In this document: in pieces, positions 45,181-56,291 of the stretch
Numbering within the stretch: position 1 is the stretch's first letter
Layout of the letters: each line of letters begins with the position of its first letter
Source: Castor canadensis
Lineage: Eukaryota > Chordata > Mammalia > Rodentia > Castoridae
Direction: 5' to 3'
DNA: 64,000 nt
NCBI RefSeq assembly: GCF_047511655.1
Contig: NC_133395.1
Span: 147,736,318-147,800,317, forward strand
The notes under the pieces: model-generated
Told to the model about the DNA's origin: nothing
Databases searched by the model: none
The model's input: only the letters and a program-made list of their open reading frames with translations
Translations under genes and position numbers: made by a program

Positions 45181-46188
45181 TCTGAGTGGATGGGCGAAGT
45201 GAGAACATTCTAGGCTACTATTTCCCAAAGCATATTTTATAGAGCACACTTTCCACGGGTGTTAATGTATATTACAGGCAAAGGGAGGATTGATTAATTT
45301 GAGGGAAGTCCTTTTTATTCAGTGGAAAGCGACCTGGTACAGACCCAGAGACCATGAGTTGACTAGAATATTAATGATGGCAATGGAGGTTACAGAATTA
45401 CCTGGGGTTTCCTTATTTCCAGAAGGGAGACTGAAAATGAACTTGCTTTGTACCACTGGAAGCTATAATTGAGGTGCTTTTGAAGAAGATGGTGGGCAGG
45501 TTAGTGTCTGTGACCCATGCTCCTTAGTGTACAGATGTGAAGGGTGCTTCTGCTGCCCAGGGGTGTGGCTTTGGCAGCAAAATGACCTACCTCAGTGAAC
45601 CTTTGTTGAGGACGGAGAGTCGAGGTAGCTGGTGAAGGCCTGAGTCAGAAGGTGCAGTGTTTCATGATCTCACAATCACACTTCTGAGATTATATGCCAA
45701 CATCTAGCCTTGAAATGTAGTCTTTCAACCTCCCTGCATCCTGGATGTCACTAGTACCTGGACTACACGCCTGGTTTCAAATGGCATCACGACTTTCAAC
45801 ATCCCTTATTGGTTCATGGAGGAGCACTCTTGTATTGGGGTGAGGTGCTCGGTTTTTTTGCTTTTCTTGCATTTAGGATGAGTTTGAACATACAGAGGGA
45901 GCATGGCTGTTCCTGCAGGTTGGATTCCAAAGCCCTGGGTTTAGATCCTGCCTCAATTACCATCTAGTACCTGCCTAACTTGAGATAAGATGGTGATGGT
46001 TGTGACAGTGATGTGATGGCAGAAGTAAGTTACCTCTCCATCCTTGACTATGAGGTAAGTTGCATCTGGTGTGGTGCTGATAGGTTAGTGAGGTTCCTGT
46101 TGGTGGTCAGTTCAGTGTTCTGGAGACTGTTGTAAAGGCTTAAAATCATGGCACTTAATTGGATTATTAAAGCACGAGTGAAGACATT
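45181..46188. other. Unassigned intronic sequence
   Basis: A weak forward MIR trace lies at 45930-46020 ('aaagccctgggtttagatcctgcctcaattaccatctagtacctgcctaacttgag'); no gene. Confidence 0.35.
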
Positions 46189-46455
46189 GTATTAGTACTA
46201 GGGTTTGAATTCTGTCCTGTGTTTGCTAGGCAGGCGCTCTACTACTTGAACCATACCTCCATTCCTTTTTGCTTTAATTATTTTTTGAATAGGGTCTCGT
46301 ATTTTTGCCTGGGACCAACCTTAAGCCAGGATCTTCCTATGTATACCTCATGTGTATCTGGGACTACATCTAGCTTAATGATTGAGATGAGGTCTTAATA
46401 AGTTTTTGCTTAGGCTGGCCTTGAACTACGATCCTTCCAGTCTCCACCTCTGGCC
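46189..46455 (-). mobile_element. Dimeric SINE plus extra 7SL-type segment
   Basis: 'tagtactagggtttgaattctgtcctgtgtttgctaggcaggcgctctactacttgaacc' (right half) is followed by two partial 7SL-type segments: 'gaatagggtctcgtatttttgcctgggaccaacc...gggactacatctagc' and 'gagatgaggtcttaataagtttttgcttaggctggccttgaactacgatcc'. This gives a three-part array like that at 37820-38136. Confidence 0.8.
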
Positions 46456-46486
46456 CAAACTGTGTCTTTACTTACTTCCTTATTTT

Positions 46487-46540
46487 GTGTATGTATGTAT
46501 GTATGTATGTATGTATGTGTGTATGTGTGTATGTATGTAT
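46487..46540 (+). repeat. (GTAT)n microsatellite
   Basis: About 54 bp of GTAT with GTGT interruptions. Confidence 0.96.
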
Positions 46541-46545
46541 TATTT

Positions 46546-46630
46546 ATTGTGGAGCTGGGGTTTGAATTCAGGGTCACCCTCACACTTGCTAGGCAGGCAC
46601 TCTACCACTTGAGCTGTGCTTCCAGCCCCC
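46546..46630 (-). mobile_element. ID-like SINE (dimer right half)
   Basis: 'gagctggggtttgaattcagggtcaccctcacacttgctaggcaggcactctaccacttgagctgtgcttccagcccc'; reverse orientation. The adjoining GTAT repeat sits where its A/T-rich tail would be. Confidence 0.88.
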
Positions 46631-46647
46631 AAACTGCTTCTTAAAAG

Positions 46648-46772
46648 CAGGAAGTTCGAGCCAGGCACTGTGGCATACTTGAGAAACTAAAGCAGGAGGG
46701 TTGTCAGTTTGAGGCCAGTTTGGGCTACATAGGGAGACCTTGTCTCACACAAAGCAAAAGAAAAGAGACCCA
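46648..46772 (+). mobile_element. B1-like SINE monomer
   Basis: 'cgagccaggcactgtggcatacttgagaaactaaagcaggagggttgtcagtttgaggccagtttgggctacatagggagaccttgtctcac' follows the 7SL-type consensus, with an A-rich tail. Confidence 0.87.
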
Positions 46773-48978
46773 GAAAGTTCCGTACGATTAGTTTTGAGCC
46801 TGGTGGATACAGGGCTGAAGTACCGTGCTTACTGCCCCTACCTCTCAGCTTGCACCTCTCATGTTGGCATGAACCTCAGGCCCCAACTCCTGCAGGACTG
46901 CAGTGTTGCCATCCTTTTCTGCTCTTCCTCTAGCAGGTTTGCTCAGAGCAGAGTCTATTTCCCAGGAGTCCGGCAGAAGGCACGGGAGAGATGAGTGGCC
47001 CTGCTGGGTGCCATGAATTCCCCTGGAGCTGCAACATGAGGGACTGGGAAGGGGCTAGAGACGCTGTCAGAGGAAAAGAGAGACTCCGTGACTAGGTGGG
47101 TGCAGGGCCTCCAGAACAACAGGGGAGACAGAGTCCTGGACAGGTTTCCAAGTATCTTAAAATGGGAGCTTTTCTCACACACCACACAGCCTTGCAGACC
47201 TACCAGTCTTCCTACAAATCAAGCATTCCATTATTTTCCTTGTGCTGGAAGTTGTTGATAAAACTGTCCTGTTTAGTTGGAACATTATAAAAGTTGAGCG
47301 GGAAAAATAAACAAGTTGAGACGCTGGCTCGTTATGGGATGGAGGAACATCAAAGCCTGGCTAGCCACCAAGGGCAGCTTCCACTGGTAAATTCACATCC
47401 ACTTGCAGAGTGGCAACCCAAGTTCTAGTTTAGGTTTGATTGGTTGTAGAAAACAGAAACTAGTTCAGGGTGGCTCTGATAAAAGAATTTGTATGGGAGA
47501 GGCAGAGCATATGGACAGATCAGCTGTCCATAGCAGGCCATCAGAGTGGTGTCCCTGCAGGGCCTGCTACCTAACTCATTCTGGATATCTGCCCACCGGC
47601 CTGCCCCGCTACCCCTTGAAAGCCTGCTCACACTGGCACCTGGCCTCCAGGGCTACTTTGTGTGGGGTTCCCACTGTTCACCTCAGTGCCCAGCTCTCTG
47701 GCCCCATTTCCCAGTGGATGCTCACAAGAACCCCAGGGGAGTCTTGTCAGTTGGCTCATGGGGACCACAGGTCTTTGGCCAGTTCCTGACCAGGTCACTC
47801 TTGGGTGCCCAAAATAGTCCCATTAGTTGTGAGCAGTGGAGGGCAACCTGCCCACTTGCCCCTCAGGCCTGCCTGGAGGTATCTGAATTAAGTGACAACC
47901 TGAGAATCTCAGAGCTGGTGACAGCACCAGCTTCCTATTCCCACTACCAGGCACACAGTGTGTTGCCTCAGCTGTGGTCCTCTCCATTCTTACCAAGATT
48001 GTTGTCCTGGGGAACCCCAGCATCTCAGGGACAGGTCTGATGCAGGTGCCCAGAATGAGTCAAATAGGGATTGCCATCCCTGAAGTGAGTACCTTCTGTA
48101 TTTCAGGCTCTGTGCCTGGCACCAGCAGATATTTCTTTGCCCTGCACACCCTGTCAGGCGTATTACATCATCTCTGCTACACAGGAAGGAAATGGGTTCA
48201 AGGGGATTCTGAAGGGGTTTGCTCCAGGCCACCCAGCAGGTCATTGAAGAGCTAGAGCTACCAGCCACACTGGAGAAAATGGGAAGAGACCAAGAGCAGA
48301 GACGGCAGCCACATGTGTTTCTTTTCTGGGTGTTTCAAGCCCTGTTTGCAGCAAGAGCACACGGGAAGCGAAATACATTTGGGAAAAAGGAAAAGGAAGA
48401 AAAGATGAACCACAAAAAGCCTCATGTACAGACCTCTTGGGTTGGCTCTGGCTCCAGCTTAGACTTAGGTTGTAAGAATTGCTCCAGAAGCAGCTGGTAA
48501 CACTGTACTTTCAGCCTTTCTTACTTCATTGTTGCCAGAGAAATAATCAGCTTGATATCTTAAGTGCTTGATGGATAGAGCAACCCAGGCACCAGCTGTA
48601 ACTTAAAACAATTTTTGTTTTAGCTGTTTTAAACAGATGCACTGGCCATCCAGGCCCTGAGCTGCGCAGCCCTCTGGACCTGAGTCCCACACCTTCTTGG
48701 AAGGTGCTCCCTCAGCATGTGTCCAGAGGCTCGGGTTTGGGGTTTGCAGAAGTGATGCTGCACTGGGTCTTCCTCTGCTTGTTCTTTGGTTCCTCACCCT
48801 GTCAGCTCTGTCTGAGTATGTGCCTCATGAAAGGCGCTGCCCTAGTGCGCAGGCTGAGCAGGAGGGGTGAACCTCCCTGAGCCTTTCCCACCCAGAAACA
48901 GCCGTTTCCAGTTGATTGTTTTCCTGTAATCTTTAAAACATGTTTGTTGTGCTACTTGTTTTTTATTCTGTTTTGTTT
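46773..48978. other. Unassigned intronic sequence
   Basis: No gene or confident repeat over 2.2 kb. Frames of 128 and 164 codons at 47403-48040 overlap in different frames and have no recognisable domain. Confidence 0.4.
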
Positions 48979-49202
48979 ATTTAATTTTTTTTTTTTGCAG
49001 TAGTGGCGTTTAAACTCGGCTTTCTGCTTGCAAGGCAGGCACCCTGCTGCTTCAGCCACATGCCTCCTGCTCTCTTTGAGCTGGTTAGTTTGGAGATAGG
49101 GTCCCGTTTTTTGCCCAGGCTGGCCTGGTCCACCATCCTCCTATTTTAAACTTCCTGTTGTCACTGGGATGACAGGCATAAATAAACCAGCACACCCAGC
49201 TT
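48979..49202 (-). mobile_element. Dimeric SINE
   Basis: T-tract, right half 'gcagtagtggcgtttaaactcggctttctgcttgcaaggcaggcaccctgctgcttcagcc', then left half 'ggagatagggtcccgttttttgcccaggctggcctggtccaccatcc...gggatgacaggcataaataaaccagcacacccagc'; reverse. Confidence 0.87.
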
Positions 49203-49528
49203 TTTTCTGTTGAGATGGGGTCTCCCAGACTTTTTCTTTTTGTGGCACTGGGACTTAAACTCAGGGTCTCATACTTGTTAGGAAGATGCTCCACCAGCCC
49301 TATTTTGTACCGAATATTTTGGAGATAGGGTCTTGAGAACTGTCTGCCCAGGCTGGCTTCAAACTGTAATCCTTCTAATCTCTGCCTCCTGAGTAGCTAG
49401 GATTACAGGTGTGAGCCACTGGCACTGGGCTTACAAACATTTTTGCTTGGGCTTTGAACCATGATCCTTCTGATTTCAGCCTCCCAAGTAACTAGGATTA
49501 CCAGCATGAGTCATTGGTGCCTGTCTTA
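49203..49528 (-). mobile_element. 7SL-type SINE monomer split by another SINE
   Basis: 'gttgagatggggtctcccagac' (49206-49227) is separated from its continuation, 'tttttgcttgggctttgaaccatgatccttctgatttcagcctcccaagtaactaggattaccagcatgagtcattggtgcctg' (about 49439-49522), by a complete dimeric SINE. Confidence 0.75.
49228..49432 (-). mobile_element. Dimeric SINE nested inside a SINE
   Basis: T-tract, right half 'tgtggcactgggacttaaactcagggtctcatacttgttaggaagatgctccaccagccc', left half 'ggagatagggtcttgagaactgtctgcccaggctggcttcaaactgtaatccttc...ggattacaggtgtgagccactggcactgggc'. It sits between the two pieces of an older monomer. Confidence 0.85.
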
Positions 49529-49879
49529 CTTCTTGTTTTTAACCCTGTTTTAAACATTATCTGTAAAATTCTGACCACAGAAGGTCAGAACTCTTCTCCG
49601 TCCCATCACCCATTCAGTGGTAGATAGGTATTTCTCTGCCTCTCTTAAACACTTGGGGAGCAGTGTGCTCTGTATGTGAAATGCAATGCCTGCATGGCCA
49701 TAGAGAGATGGACCTGAGAAGAGATGGAAAGGAGGTGTGTTCTGTACCAGGAGCCAAGAGAGGTGTGGAGCCAGTTCCTTCCACAGAAGGTTCATTTGGG
49801 TCATGAGCTTTGAAGCCAAGCAGTGCAGTCTCTCCCAACCCCAGCCACCCTCCTCTCCTCTGAAACAGTGGCAGCTATC
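49529..49879. other. Unassigned intronic sequence
   Basis: No gene or clear repeat; small antisense frames have no domains. Confidence 0.4.
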
Positions 49880-50365
49880 TTCCAGATGTTCTCCTTGTTG
49901 CCATTCTTGCCTTCAGTAACTCATTGTCCACACAGAGACTAGAGTGAACTTCAAAACACATACAACGGGTCCTGTCACTCCCCCACTTAACAGACTACTG
50001 CTGGCCTGCTAAGAGCAAAATACAATCCAAACTCCTTACTGTGGCTGTAGGTTTAGGACCCAGCCACACTTCTCTGTCACTTTGTCCACTTTTCCCTCCC
50101 AAGGGAGCCTCCTGGCTACCCTCTTTATAGCATCCCATGGTGCCCCCCCCCAATCTGTCCCATAATAGGATTTTACTTTCTGCATATCCTTTACACAGAG
50201 ATAAAAACTAAGCAGGAGATAATTGTCCTTTGTGTCTCATGGTAGAATGTAAATGGTATGAGGACAGGCACTATGTGGTTTTGTTAACTATTACGGTCCT
50301 ATAGAACACTGCTTGGCACACAGTAGATGCTAGAAAAAAATTATTGAGTAATTAATGTAGTATGT
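49880..50365 (+). repeat. LINE-2 relic
   Basis: L2 blocks in order: 'gtcctgtcactcccccacttaac...aatccaaactccttactgtggctgtaggtttaggacccagccacacttctc', 'gtagaatgtaaatggtatgaggacaggcac' and 'acactgcttggcacacagtagatgctag...attattgagtaatta'. Confidence 0.8.
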
Positions 50366-50511
50366 CCCTGGGACCAAGCACTGCTCTGTTGCCTGAAGTT
50401 ACAAGTGAACAAATTATCCAGTTTTCTCTACGGCTGTGTCCAAGGACTATGGTGTTGCCAAAAGCATTGATGAACAGAAGGAGTGAGTAATAGAGATTAT
50501 AGTAGCAAGCA

Positions 50512-50592
50512 TTTTTTCTTATTGTGATGCTGGCAATGGAATCCCAGGTCTTGCACTTGCTACGCTTGCCTTGTAGCCCTGAGCTACATCCC
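50512..50592 (-). mobile_element. ID-like SINE
   Basis: 'gatgctggcaatggaatcccaggtcttgcacttgctacgcttgccttgtagccctgagctacatccca' is a reverse ID-type element. Confidence 0.8.
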
Positions 50593-50810
50593 ATTTGATA
50601 GCAAACTACCTTTGCACTTGCTCTGAGGGTACTGTTGCATGCTCTGTGGAGTTACCTGTAGTTACATGCTCTGCCCACAACTCTTTGGGGGTGATACTGT
50701 TGCTTCTTCATCTTGCTTATGAGGAAACTGAAGGATAGAGAGGGGATAGTTTACCAAGGTCACCAGCTTCGTAAGTGGTGGAGGCCAGACATCTGGCCCC
50801 AGAAGAGGGC
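50593..50810 (-). repeat. MIR-like relic
   Basis: 'catcttgcttatgaggaaactgaaggatagagaggggatagtttaccaaggtcaccagcttcgtaagtggtggaggccagac' fits the reverse MIR core. Confidence 0.65.
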
Positions 50811-52259
50811 ACTGTCAAGGGAAGGTGCTGCAACTCCTTTCAGGGGACATCTTTTGAGCTGAATGAATTGGGCACGGTTCATTGCTACAGGTGAAACAGG
50901 GAGTAATAGCAGCTCCCATGACTGAATACTGTTAGGGCGTTTATGTGACTGTTAGGTGTGGACAGTGCTGTCGCCAAGACCAAAACTTAAACATGTAGAG
51001 AACATAAAATGCCTTCACTGTGGAACGAAGGACGTTCAGAGAGATTGGTGGGACCAGGAGGCAGCACAGTGTGCTCTCAGGGAGGTGCAGCTGGCCAGGC
51101 TTTCCATGGCCCTGTGGGAGGTGGCCTCTAGCTTGAGGATTCTTCCACTTGCTATTTCCTGTTCTGAGGCTCTTGACTCTACCTGCCTCATGTCACTGGG
51201 ATAGAGCCATCCCAGCCTCTCCTTGCACAGGCACCGAGAGCTTAGGAGGGTACACCGCAGCAGGCAGGTATCAGTTGGGCCTGTCTCCTCTGCAGTGCTC
51301 TGTGTGTATTACACACAGTGCTCATGATGCTCCCGTGACTGGGTAGTGGGATAGATGAATGATCCCAGATGACAGAACTAGCAGTACCAAAGTTCAAATA
51401 CAAGTCTGTCTGACTCAGAGTGTAGTTCTCTGTTCTCCAAAATGACTTCTAGTTACTTGCTGTTGGTTTAGTTTCCATCCGCGTTTTGAGTGCTGAGAAT
51501 GACACGATGGTGGTGTCCCTTCCAGTGTGCTCTACTTGACCTGACAGTTTGCCACCACTGGACACCACATGCCTCAAACATTGACGTGCTGGAGAAGTGA
51601 AAAAACATTAAGAGAAGAGACCTGACACAAGAGAGGGCTGGACACAGAGAAGATGTCAGAGTCACATCAGTGCCTGGAAGTCCAGGCTGGTAGCTCCCAG
51701 GGGCATCCAGAGTGGAGCTATGAGAGGCACCTTGCAAATGGAGAAAAAGGACTAGGAAAGTTCTCCACCAGTAGGTCAAGATTAAATCACTCCTGAGGTA
51801 TGCTAGCTGAGAGAGTGGCTCTGACTCAGCAGAGGACAGCAATGTCCTTCCTGATGATGCCCTCTGGCCCTGGCCACCACTGCTCCCATCAGCCCTCAGG
51901 GGCACCTCTGCAGGCACACATGGGCTCCACAGAAACATCCCTTGCTGAGGATGAGTTTACAGACAAAATTACATACCACAGAAGAAAACCACCACCATGA
52001 GATGAGACCTGATAGACAAAGGTGGGAGAAATCATACCCTAGGAACTAGAAACCATAAAATAATCTGAAGGGGGCTTTACAAAAAGAATGTTTGAAATGG
52101 AAATGAAGGATTGGAAACCATAGCAAGATCAGAACAGTACAAAAAGCGCTAGGTAAGCTTGAAAAACACAGCTGTTGCCATGTACCGTTCATTAGCTACT
52201 GCTTCGTGGGAGTTGCATCTAGGGAGTTTTGTTACTTGTTTATTTTTTTACATCTTTGT
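50811..52259. other. Unassigned stretch, possible old retroposon at 51590-52140
   Basis: Purine-rich sequence at 51590-52140 looks retroposon-like but I cannot name it. The 156-codon antisense frame at 51468-51938 has no recognisable domain. Confidence 0.35.
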
Positions 52260-52540
52260 CACTACAGAAGTCATTCATATGTGTTCAGAATCTGGAAAAT
52301 AGTGGCTACTAGAAGAAAAAAATAAGAATCTAGGAGCCTATTACACAGGTTAACTTTGTTAATATTTTGGCTTTTTTCCCTCATAGAGATTCTACTGGGT
52401 ATAACATTTGGGTCCTGATTTAAAACAATCTTTGAACCATGAGCCTTGTTTTATGTATAATTAACTATTCTTTAAAAGCATAGTATGGCTGCATGTTATC
52501 ACATTGTCTTGCGTCCCTCTATTTGCCCGTTCCTCTTGCT
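52260..52540 (-). repeat. Possible old L1 3' fragment
   Basis: 'ctacagaagtcattcatatgtgttcagaatctggaaaatag' and 'ttaactattctttaaaagcatagtatggctgcatg' resemble reversed old L1M 3' ends. Weak. Confidence 0.4.
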
Positions 52541-52740
52541 GAGCACATGCACTGTGTATGATACCACGGTCCTGTCAACAGTGTGAGGGGTGTTTGTTTG
52601 CATTTTAGATTATACTTTAGAGAAGAAATAAGATGACATGAGATTGTTGGAAATGGAAATGAGATGGCTTGATTGTTGGCTGAGAACATATTTGAGGGAA
52701 GGAAAGAACAAGAATATATGAACATTTTTTGACCTGATTA

Positions 52741-53402
52741 TTGTACAGTAAAGAATTTGGCCCATGCTCTGGGTTCCTCAGAAGGAGCTTCTAAAATCTG
52801 TGTAATTTCCCAAGTAACAGGAGTGTATCTGTTGTTCATGATGGGCCCTTTGACCATACGTGGGTTTATTCTGAGGTGACTCATGCTTGAAAGGCCTGTG
52901 ATATCATTAGAGGTTTGGCATTTTGGGTCACATGCTACCAGCCTGACCTTGTGACCTCTGGAGAGCACAGGGGGACTTGAGATTGACCTCAGGCTCGTGG
53001 CTAGTAATCCATTCAATCGTACCTAGGTAATGAAGCCACAGTAAAAACTCCAGATACGGAGGCTTGGAGAGCCTGACTGCTGAACTCACTGATGTGCCCA
53101 GGCGGTGATGTGCTCATTCCACAGGGAGACGGCTTGGGTCTCTGCACCCAGGAGCCTCCCAGGCCTTGCCCCATGTGTCTCCTCATTTACTTGGTCCTGA
53201 TTTGTGTCTTTATAATACGATTGTATCTTACTATGATGATTTTAGTGAGTTGTTCTAGTGAATTCTCTAACCTGAGGAGGTCATAGAAACCCTTTGGGTT
53301 TCTAACTGGTCAGAAGTGTGGGTGACCTGGGGTCCCCTGAACTTTGGCTGGTGTTAGAAGTGACCCTTAATTTCTGGTAGTTAATGTCAAAATTGAATTA
53401 AA
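52741..53402 (+). mobile_element. Solo LTR of ERVL-like type, diverged
   Basis: LTR-type landmarks in order: 'agtaaaaactccagatacggaggcttggagagcc', 'gatgtgctcattccacagggagacggcttgg', 'tgtgtctttataatacgattg', 'gttctagtgaattctctaacctgaggaggtcatagaaaccctttgggtttctaactggtcagaagtgtgggtgacctggg', ending 'ttaatgtcaaaattgaatta'. I know this arrangement from a common mammalian class III LTR but cannot name the subfamily. No retroviral coding sequence is attached. Confidence 0.5.
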
Positions 53403-53861
53403 GACCAGGTGTGATGCTCATGCCTGTAATCTTAGCTGCTGAGGAAGCGGAGATCAAGAAGATTGTGGTTCTGGGTCAGCCTGGGCAAAAAGCTCAAGAA
53501 ATTCTACCTCAACCAATAAAAGCTCAAGAAATTCTACCTCAACCAATAAGAGCTCAAGAAATTCTACCTCAACCAATAAGAGCTCAAGAAATTCTACCTC
53601 AACCAATAAGAGCTCAAGAAATTCTACCTCAACCAATAAAAGCCAGGTGTGGTAGCATGCTCCTGTTGTCCCAGCTCCTCAAGAAGCATCATTAGGAAGA
53701 GGTCCAGGCTGACCCAGATATAAAAAAAAAAAAAAAAAAAAAAAAAGTGAGACCCTGTTTTAAAAATAGCTAAAGCAAAACAGATCTGAAGGCATGACTC
53801 AAGTGGTAGAACACCTGCCTAGTAAGTGCAAGGCCCTGAGTTCAAACCCCAGTGCTATACT
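53403..53861 (+). mobile_element. Composite SINE with internal tandem repeat and A-tract
   Basis: A 7SL-type left half starts at 53403 ('gaccaggtgtgatgctcatgcctgtaatcttagctgctgagg'), passes into five 30-bp tandem units, then a second 7SL-type left half (53641 'agccaggtgtggtagcatgctcctgttgtcccagctcc') with an internal A26 tract (53722-53747), and ends in a tRNA-type right half ('catgactcaagtggtagaacacctgcctagtaagtgcaaggccctgagttcaaaccccagtgc'). Confidence 0.88.
53491..53640 (+). repeat. Five-copy exact 30-bp tandem repeat
   Basis: The unit AGCTCAAGAAATTCTACCTC + AACCAATAAR is repeated five times with no change except the last base (A, G, G, G, A). It derives from the 3' part of a SINE left half. 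Because 30 is a multiple of three, stop-free frames run through it on both strands; these are not genes. Confidence 0.99.
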
Positions 53862-53894
53862 GCGGAGTTCACTGATTCTACATGCTGTCTTTAT

Positions 53895-54150
53895 CTGTTT
53901 CCTCCCCAGCTTCCCATCCCTTCCCCTTCCCTCTCCTCTTACTTCTTTTTGCTGCAGCATTTCAAAACAAATTCATGACATCTCAAGTTATTGTACCCTT
54001 GAATACTTAACGTATATAGCTCTAAAAAATGTAGACATTTTCTTCACCAAGGTGATGGCATTATTGCAACTACTAATATTAACAGTAATTCCTTGTTCCT
54101 GATACTCCATTTATATTCAGAATTTTGAAAAGTGTTCTTCAAATCTGGTC
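53895..54150 (-). repeat. Old L1M-type 3' fragment
   Basis: 'gctgcagcatttcaaaacaaattcatgacatctcaag', 'gtatatagctctaaaaaatgtagacattttcttcacc' and 'ctaatattaacagtaattccttgttcctgatactccatttatattcagaattt' follow a known old L1 3' pattern. Confidence 0.5.
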
Positions 54151-55714
54151 CACCCACAAAAAGACATAAAAAACATACATATCCTCAGGTCTTTGGAACT
54201 CAAGGCTCAGAGAGGTAAACTGGTTTCCTCGGGTTGGAAAACATCAGTGTTTTAATAGACAATTACTACTATTATTATTTATTGGAGTGGGATTTGAATC
54301 CATTGCCTGCTTGGTGAGGTTTGTGTTTAATGACTAGGCCTGGCTGCTTGGGCTAGGTGAATGAAGAGCACCAGTCAGCACAGAGCAGGTTTTCTCTAGG
54401 AGCCAGCCCTGGGTGCCTACATTGAGGCAGTTCTGTCCCAGTCTGGCCACTGTAGTTTTCTCAAGGAGCTTCTTCTAGGACAGGGGCAGGGGTAAGGGCA
54501 GCACCCCCTAAAATCATGGTGCACTGCTGTAGGTAGCTCTGAAGGGCTATTGAGGACAATGACCCCTGGGATCATGGCTTGGTCATGCACTTGCTGTGTG
54601 TTTGGGGCTCTCTAGCTGAGTTTCCACGGCGCTTCCCTGGCAGGTTGCTGTGGAGATGACGTGCATGCAGGTGTGGGCCTCCTTAGCGCAGTGCCTGGTG
54701 TGTGGTTTATAAATGTGAGCTTAATGTCATTTCTCTCTGCCATGGAGAATTACAGAGTACCAAGAGTGAATGTCACCACCCAGCCCTAGACTTCTTCCTC
54801 ATTCCTTTCCTCATCCTGGTCTGGGAGGCTGGGTCTCCAGCTGCCCTGCTCTAGAGCCTAAGGGGACAGTAGGTATGAGCACCAGCAGGATTTGGAGAGA
54901 AGGGAAGGACCCTAGGCTCTGGCCCTATATGCTGTAGTCATTCTTCATGTGGTCTGTGTGACGGGATGGCACCTTTTTACAGATAAGGGCATTTTGGGCA
55001 CAGAGTGGGAGGTGCCCATTTTTTTTCTCACAGTGTTACCGGTTATTTCTAGTTTCAAATTGTGAGAAGTGACTCATGGATACAAGAAATTGGCATATTG
55101 TTCTGACTCTTGGGCTTTGTGGGAGACTGGAGACCTGCTGAGGCTCCAGGCAGGATCTCGGTCCATGGGAATGTGCTGAAAACACAAAGGAAATGTCTGT
55201 GGTCTCTGGAGTGACTGGGAGTAAACATTTATTTTACCTTGAAGGAAATGAGTGTTTTAGGGAGAGGCCCAGGAGCTCAATGAAGCTAGACAGCCCAAGC
55301 AGTCAGCAACGTGAAGGAGGACATCAGAACCAATTGGGTTAGAGGGGCCTAATAAATTGTGTCCCTCACAAGGACCAGCATTTTCTGTTCCTTGGGTGGG
55401 CCACATATGCTCTGCTCTCAGGAAGATTGGGAACAGCTGTCCTGAGTTGTTGCTGTTGAGTCATATCTGGTCCATGGGCCAGCAGTTGGCGCCTCTGGTC
55501 ATTCCGTCCTTTTTAACAAAGATCCTGCATGCTCAGTACCCTCCATGCAGTGCTGGCAGCCTAGGCTTCTGTGGCCTCCTGCTGCGTCTTCAGCCCAGAA
55601 TGGCCTTTTCCCCTGGCGTTCTGGCCTCCTTCTGCCCTCCAGTTGCTAAATTCCCTCTTCTGTGCTTGCTTAGCAGAATCTTTTTGTTGTACTGTTGTGG
55701 ACTTCACTGTGTTG
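54151..55714. other. Unassigned intronic sequence
   Basis: No gene or confident repeat. The 161-codon frame at 55357-55842 has no domain and runs through a GT microsatellite. Confidence 0.4.
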
Positions 55715-55752
55715 ATGTGTATGTGCGTGTGTGTGTGCGTGCGTGTGTGTGG
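55715..55752 (+). repeat. (GT)n microsatellite, interrupted
   Basis: About 38 bp of GTGT/GCGT alternation. Confidence 0.9.
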
Positions 55753-56291
55753 TATGTCCCTTTGTCCCAGCAGACCGTGGGCTCCTGGAGAGCAGGGCTG
55801 CGTTGGATTGTTCGGAAGCCCGGGACCTTGCCCAAGGGATAGCCCTATAGATGTGCAGAGTAGGACAGGACCACCCTCTTAGCTCAGTGTCTGATGCCAG
55901 GTGGTGCCTGGGTAGTTGGCTTGCAGGTGCCAGGTGATGATAGTGGGAGAGACATCATGCTGTCCTGCCTGCCAGGGGACCTCTGTCCTGGCACATATCT
56001 GATTGCACCCCATCCCCCCTGGTTGCTTGGTCTGGGCGCTCAGCCCATGGCGGACTCTGCAGGCTCTGCACAGTGAAATGTGTTCCTTCTGCTCCTTCTG
56101 AAATGTGACCTGCTGCGCCTTCTTCAGTCCTCTGTCTCTGTCCAGAAAAATGTCTAATTGTATCTTGAACTCATTTACATTGCTTGCTTCAATGGCCTCA
56201 CTTGGCAGCTGAGGCTATATGCTAATTCCACCCTTTTCATGAAGGAATTCTGCTGATTTTACTTACTTTTTATAGTAGATCCAGTGCCCCC
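55753..56291. other. Unassigned intronic sequence
   Basis: Nothing recognisable. Confidence 0.4.

Noticed and set aside
47403..48040. Overlapping frames of 128 and 164 codons
   Set aside because: They run in different frames of the same DNA, have no recognisable domain, no conserved start context that stands out, and no splice structure I could support.
53491..53640. Direct repeats resembling a CRISPR array
   Set aside because: The 30-bp units are contiguous with no spacers, and the host is a mammal.
53411..53695. 94-codon frame with repeated AQEILPQPIR units, and its antisense counterpart
   Set aside because: It is a translation of the 30-bp SINE-derived tandem repeat; the unit length being a multiple of three keeps the frame open on both strands.
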